Source: Gelatiniphilus marinus
GTDB taxonomy: Bacteria; Bacteroidota; Bacteroidia; Flavobacteriales; Flavobacteriaceae
Strand: one strand, 5' to 3'
Assembly: GCF_042678305.1 (NCBI RefSeq)
Contig: NZ_JBHUDT010000001.1
DNA length: 64,000 nt
This document shows, piece by piece, positions 61,916 through 64,000 of the stretch (position 1 is the stretch's first letter; each line of letters begins with the position of its first letter). Both the position numbers and the translations under genes were made by a program. Under the pieces are notes generated by a model. That model searched no databases. It was given only the letters and a program-made list of their open reading frames with translations, and had not been told where the DNA came from.

Positions 61916-62393
61916 AAAAATTGTTTTAATAGGGCATTTTGGGGTTGGAAAAACCTCATTGATAAGACGCTTTGTTGAAAATACGTTTTCTGAAGATTAC
62001 AAAGTTACCATTGGGGTTCATATATCTAAAAAAACCATAAATATTAGTAACGCTAATAAATCTGTATCGCTAATTATCTGGGATCTAGAAGGGCAAGACG
62101 ATATAAAAAAAACACGTACTTCTTACTTGCTAGGTACCCATGGGTTTATTTATGTATTCGATTTATCAAGACCTATAACGTTTGAAAATCTGGATTCTGT
62201 ATTAAAATTTATAAACCAAAATTACCCAAAAACACCTGTTAAAGTAGTTGGAAACAAAATGGATTTAGTTAATAAAGCTTATTTATCACAATACAACGAT
62301 GTTTTAAATCCGTTTGTCGATTTTTTTGTTAGTGCCAAATCTGGTAGTAAAGTTGAATCTCTTTTTTCTAAATTAGCTAAAGAGTTAATTTAA
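61902..62393 (+). CDS. Rab/Ras-like small GTPase
   Basis: A 163-residue single-domain GTPase. All G motifs are present: P-loop GHFGVGKTS (residues 11-19), switch I with Thr36 in YKVTIGVHISKK, very like Rab proteins, WDLEGQD (60-66) with the catalytic Gln65, GNKMD (117-121) and SAKSG (144-148). The residue equivalent to Ras Gly12 is Phe13, unusual and possibly affecting hydrolysis. No C-terminal cysteine is present, so it is not lipidated that way. It is encoded between a roadblock-like protein and a histidine kinase. Confidence 0.92.
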   Translation: MEVSKKIVLIGHFGVGKTSLIRRFVENTFSEDYKVTIGVHISKKTINISNANKSVSLIIWDLEGQDDIKKTRTSYLLGTHGFIYVFDLSRPITFENLDSVLKFINQNYPKTPVKVVGNKMDLVNKAYLSQYNDVLNPFVDFFVSAKSGSKVESLFSKLAKELI

Positions 62394-62409
62394 GAACCTG
62401 TTTAATTAA

Positions 62410-63924
62410 ATGCTAGAGAGTTACAAGAAAAAATACCATAAAAATAATCTTCAATATATCTTAATCGATCATTTAGGAAATATTTTAGAAAGCGACAATG
62501 CTTTGTTTACTATTGCGTTTCCAAATAAAATTCAAAACATCCATCCGTTTTTTGAAATCCTCAATAGTTTGCTTTTAATTAAAAACGAGCATTTCGAGTT
62601 TTCATGTATTAATCTAGAATTAAAATCTGCAGCACTAATTACAGATATTTCCATACACATAAATAGCAACAATAAGCATCTTATTATAATTGAAAACCTA
62701 ACCAAACACTATAACAATTACCAACTTGCCGCACAAACCAGAAACGAATTTATTATAAACTCTCAAATATTAGAACTAAAGAACAAGTATTTATTAGAAA
62801 AAGAGACGTTTAAAAACAATTTTATAGCCAACTTTAGCCACCAGCTTAGAAATCCAATAACCGCATCAATTATATTTAGCGATTTATTAATTAACAGTAA
62901 TTTAAGTTCAGACCAAAAAAATTATCTGGACATTATCCAATCTGCTAACAAAGATTTAAAGAATAGGATTGAAGATATTTTAGATATTTCAAAAATTGAA
63001 TCTGGAAAATTAATATTAACCGAAAAGGTTTTCAGTTTAAAAAAACTTTTAGTAGAAATGGCTGTTTTTTACAAAGTTATAGCAGAAAAAAAAGGGCTTG
63101 TATTTAATTTTGAAACAGATAAAAAACTACCAGATTTTCTTAAAGGCGATCAATACAGGTTAAAACAAATTATTAGCAATCTTTTAAATAATGCCATTTA
63201 TTATACCAACAAGGGATCTGTAAGCCTTAATGTATCACTTAATTATATGCGAGCCAGAAAAGCCAATCTTTGTATTGAAGTTTTAGATACTGGAGTTGGC
63301 ATTGCGGCCAAAGATATGGACTCTGTTTTCGAGAGATTTACCAAAATTGAATCTGCTACACAAAATGATGAGCATACTGGTTTGGGTTTGGCGGTAGTTA
63401 AGCATTTAATCTCTAAAATGAAAGGGAATGTTAAAGTTGAAAGTGAAATTAACATAGGTTCAAAATTTATATGCAATTTAAGTTTTAAACTTTCAGATTA
63501 TAGCCAAAACTTAAAAGCCGATCTATTACAAAACCAATTACCAAAACAGGACAAAAAACACCATATTTTACTTCTAGAAGATTCAGAGTTAATACAACTT
63601 ACCATTTTAAAAATCCTTGCAGCTACCGGTAGCTTTTATTTAACCATTATCTCCAAAGGAGAGGAATTAATCACTAATATTATAGACCAAGATGTAGATG
63701 TTGTTTTAATGGCCAACACTATTTCTGGTTTTACCGCAATGGATTTGGCAGTTTCTGTTAGAAACCTACCAAAAGCGTATAAAAAAACCCCTATAATAGT
63801 TTTATCAACCGAAGCCTTTAAAGAAGACATTAAGCGCTTTAAACAGCATGGCGTTAATGAGGTTTTAGTAAAACCATTTGATGAAAAAAATCTACTAGAT
63901 AAAATCTATAAGCACATAAAATAA
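62410..63924 (+). CDS. Soluble hybrid histidine kinase with degenerate receiver
   Basis: A 504-residue protein without membrane segments: PAS-like N-terminus (YILIDHLGNILESDNALF), linker helix, HisKA with FSHQLRNPI (His144), HATPase with ISNLLNNAIYY (N box), DTGVGIA (G1) and GLGLAVV (G2), then a receiver domain (LLLEDSELIQL to VKPFDEKN). Two deviations: the residue after His144 is Gln, where an acidic residue is usual, and the receiver phospho-acceptor position is Ala435 in VVLMANTISG, not Asp, although the acidic pair and lysine are kept. It follows the GTPase gene by 16 bases. Confidence 0.9.
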   Translation: MLESYKKKYHKNNLQYILIDHLGNILESDNALFTIAFPNKIQNIHPFFEILNSLLLIKNEHFEFSCINLELKSAALITDISIHINSNNKHLIIIENLTKHYNNYQLAAQTRNEFIINSQILELKNKYLLEKETFKNNFIANFSHQLRNPITASIIFSDLLINSNLSSDQKNYLDIIQSANKDLKNRIEDILDISKIESGKLILTEKVFSLKKLLVEMAVFYKVIAEKKGLVFNFETDKKLPDFLKGDQYRLKQIISNLLNNAIYYTNKGSVSLNVSLNYMRARKANLCIEVLDTGVGIAAKDMDSVFERFTKIESATQNDEHTGLGLAVVKHLISKMKGNVKVESEINIGSKFICNLSFKLSDYSQNLKADLLQNQLPKQDKKHHILLLEDSELIQLTILKILAATGSFYLTIISKGEELITNIIDQDVDVVLMANTISGFTAMDLAVSVRNLPKAYKKTPIIVLSTEAFKEDIKRFKQHGVNEVLVKPFDEKNLLDKIYKHIK

Positions 63925-63952
63925 AAAAGCGAGCATATAAGCCCGCTTTTCT
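63924..63952 (+). terminator. Terminator of the GTPase operon
   Basis: AAAGCGAGC and GCCCGCTTT form a hairpin with one mismatch and a short loop, followed by TTTTCTCT. It begins right after the kinase stop. Confidence 0.65.
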
Positions 63953-64000
63953 CTATCAAATGGTTTGTATGCAAAACTGCTATTAATTAATCTTAGCATC

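Noticed and set aside
63983..64000. Possible end of a minus-strand gene (codons D A K I N stop)
   Set aside because: Only five codons are inside the window, so the stop cannot be distinguished from chance; a terminator before it is only weak support.
1..64000. CRISPR arrays, prophage, rRNA or tRNA genes
   Set aside because: No regularly spaced repeats, phage structural genes, rRNA signatures or cloverleaf sequences were found; only the tmRNA has a tRNA-like part.

Overview
The window is AT-rich chromosomal DNA from a member of the Bacteroidota, most likely a Flavobacteriaceae-type (probably marine) bacterium. The evidence is the Bacteroidota promoter box TAnnTTTG in front of many genes, the lack of Shine-Dalgarno sequences, the family set (LytTR regulator, OstA-like protein, DUF349, SusD and GH95 genes, NamZ/DUF1343) and a tmRNA whose tag reads GENNYALAA. 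No rRNA, tRNA, CRISPR array or complete transposon was seen.

Layout. 0-22 kb is housekeeping: a truncated LytTR response regulator, priA, a YihY/BrkB membrane protein, nadC, rlmH, a hibernation factor, an acyl-CoA ligase, rdgB, a RelA/SpoT enzyme, a Fur-type regulator, purA, an OstA-like envelope protein, a class III aminotransferase, a TPR protein, two tandem DUF368 (undecaprenyl-phosphate translocase family) genes, aroE and a DUF349 protein. 22-35 kb holds a CBS-domain cysteine/cystathionine synthase, a LolC/E-like permease, namZ, a sterol-desaturase-like enzyme, a YkgJ protein, a methyltransferase, a DUF1287 protein, an outer-membrane barrel with a large TPR lipid-exported partner gene, and ftsE. 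Several small palindromic repeats and a MITE-like element lie between them; one palindrome sits in frame inside namZ. 35-44 kb is a surface-glycan cluster: methyltransferase, three glycosyltransferases, an EptA-like transferase and two tandem flippases. 44-50 kb has typA, kdsA, a double CDGSH protein, a DUF1801 protein, a slipin and a saccharopine-dehydrogenase-like enzyme, then a putative structured RNA just upstream of ssrA (tmRNA). A second copy of that RNA lies near 24.1 kb, and the two copies differ by a compensatory base-pair change.

50.7-59.5 kb is a decaying polysaccharide/glycolipid utilisation locus on the minus strand: an endoglycoceramidase-like GH5, a GH95 alpha-L-fucosidase, an EEP-family phosphodiesterase, plus a frameshifted alkaline-phosphatase-type gene, a frameshifted and catalytically degenerate FGGY kinase, and only the C-terminal part of a SusD. 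The SusD stops abruptly at a fragment of a tyrosine integrase, followed by the frameshifted tail of a copper/heavy-metal efflux adaptor with a DUF3347 domain. This is a scar of a mobile-element rearrangement.

60.7-63.9 kb is the most interesting block: a tight four-gene operon encoding a coiled-coil protein, a protein with a roadblock/longin-like region related to the cytosolic part of some OmpA-family proteins, a Rab/Ras-like small GTPase with all G motifs, and a soluble hybrid histidine kinase whose receiver domain has lost its phospho-acceptor aspartate. I infer a GTPase-centred signalling module coupled to a phosphorelay; I know of no description of this exact four-gene arrangement.
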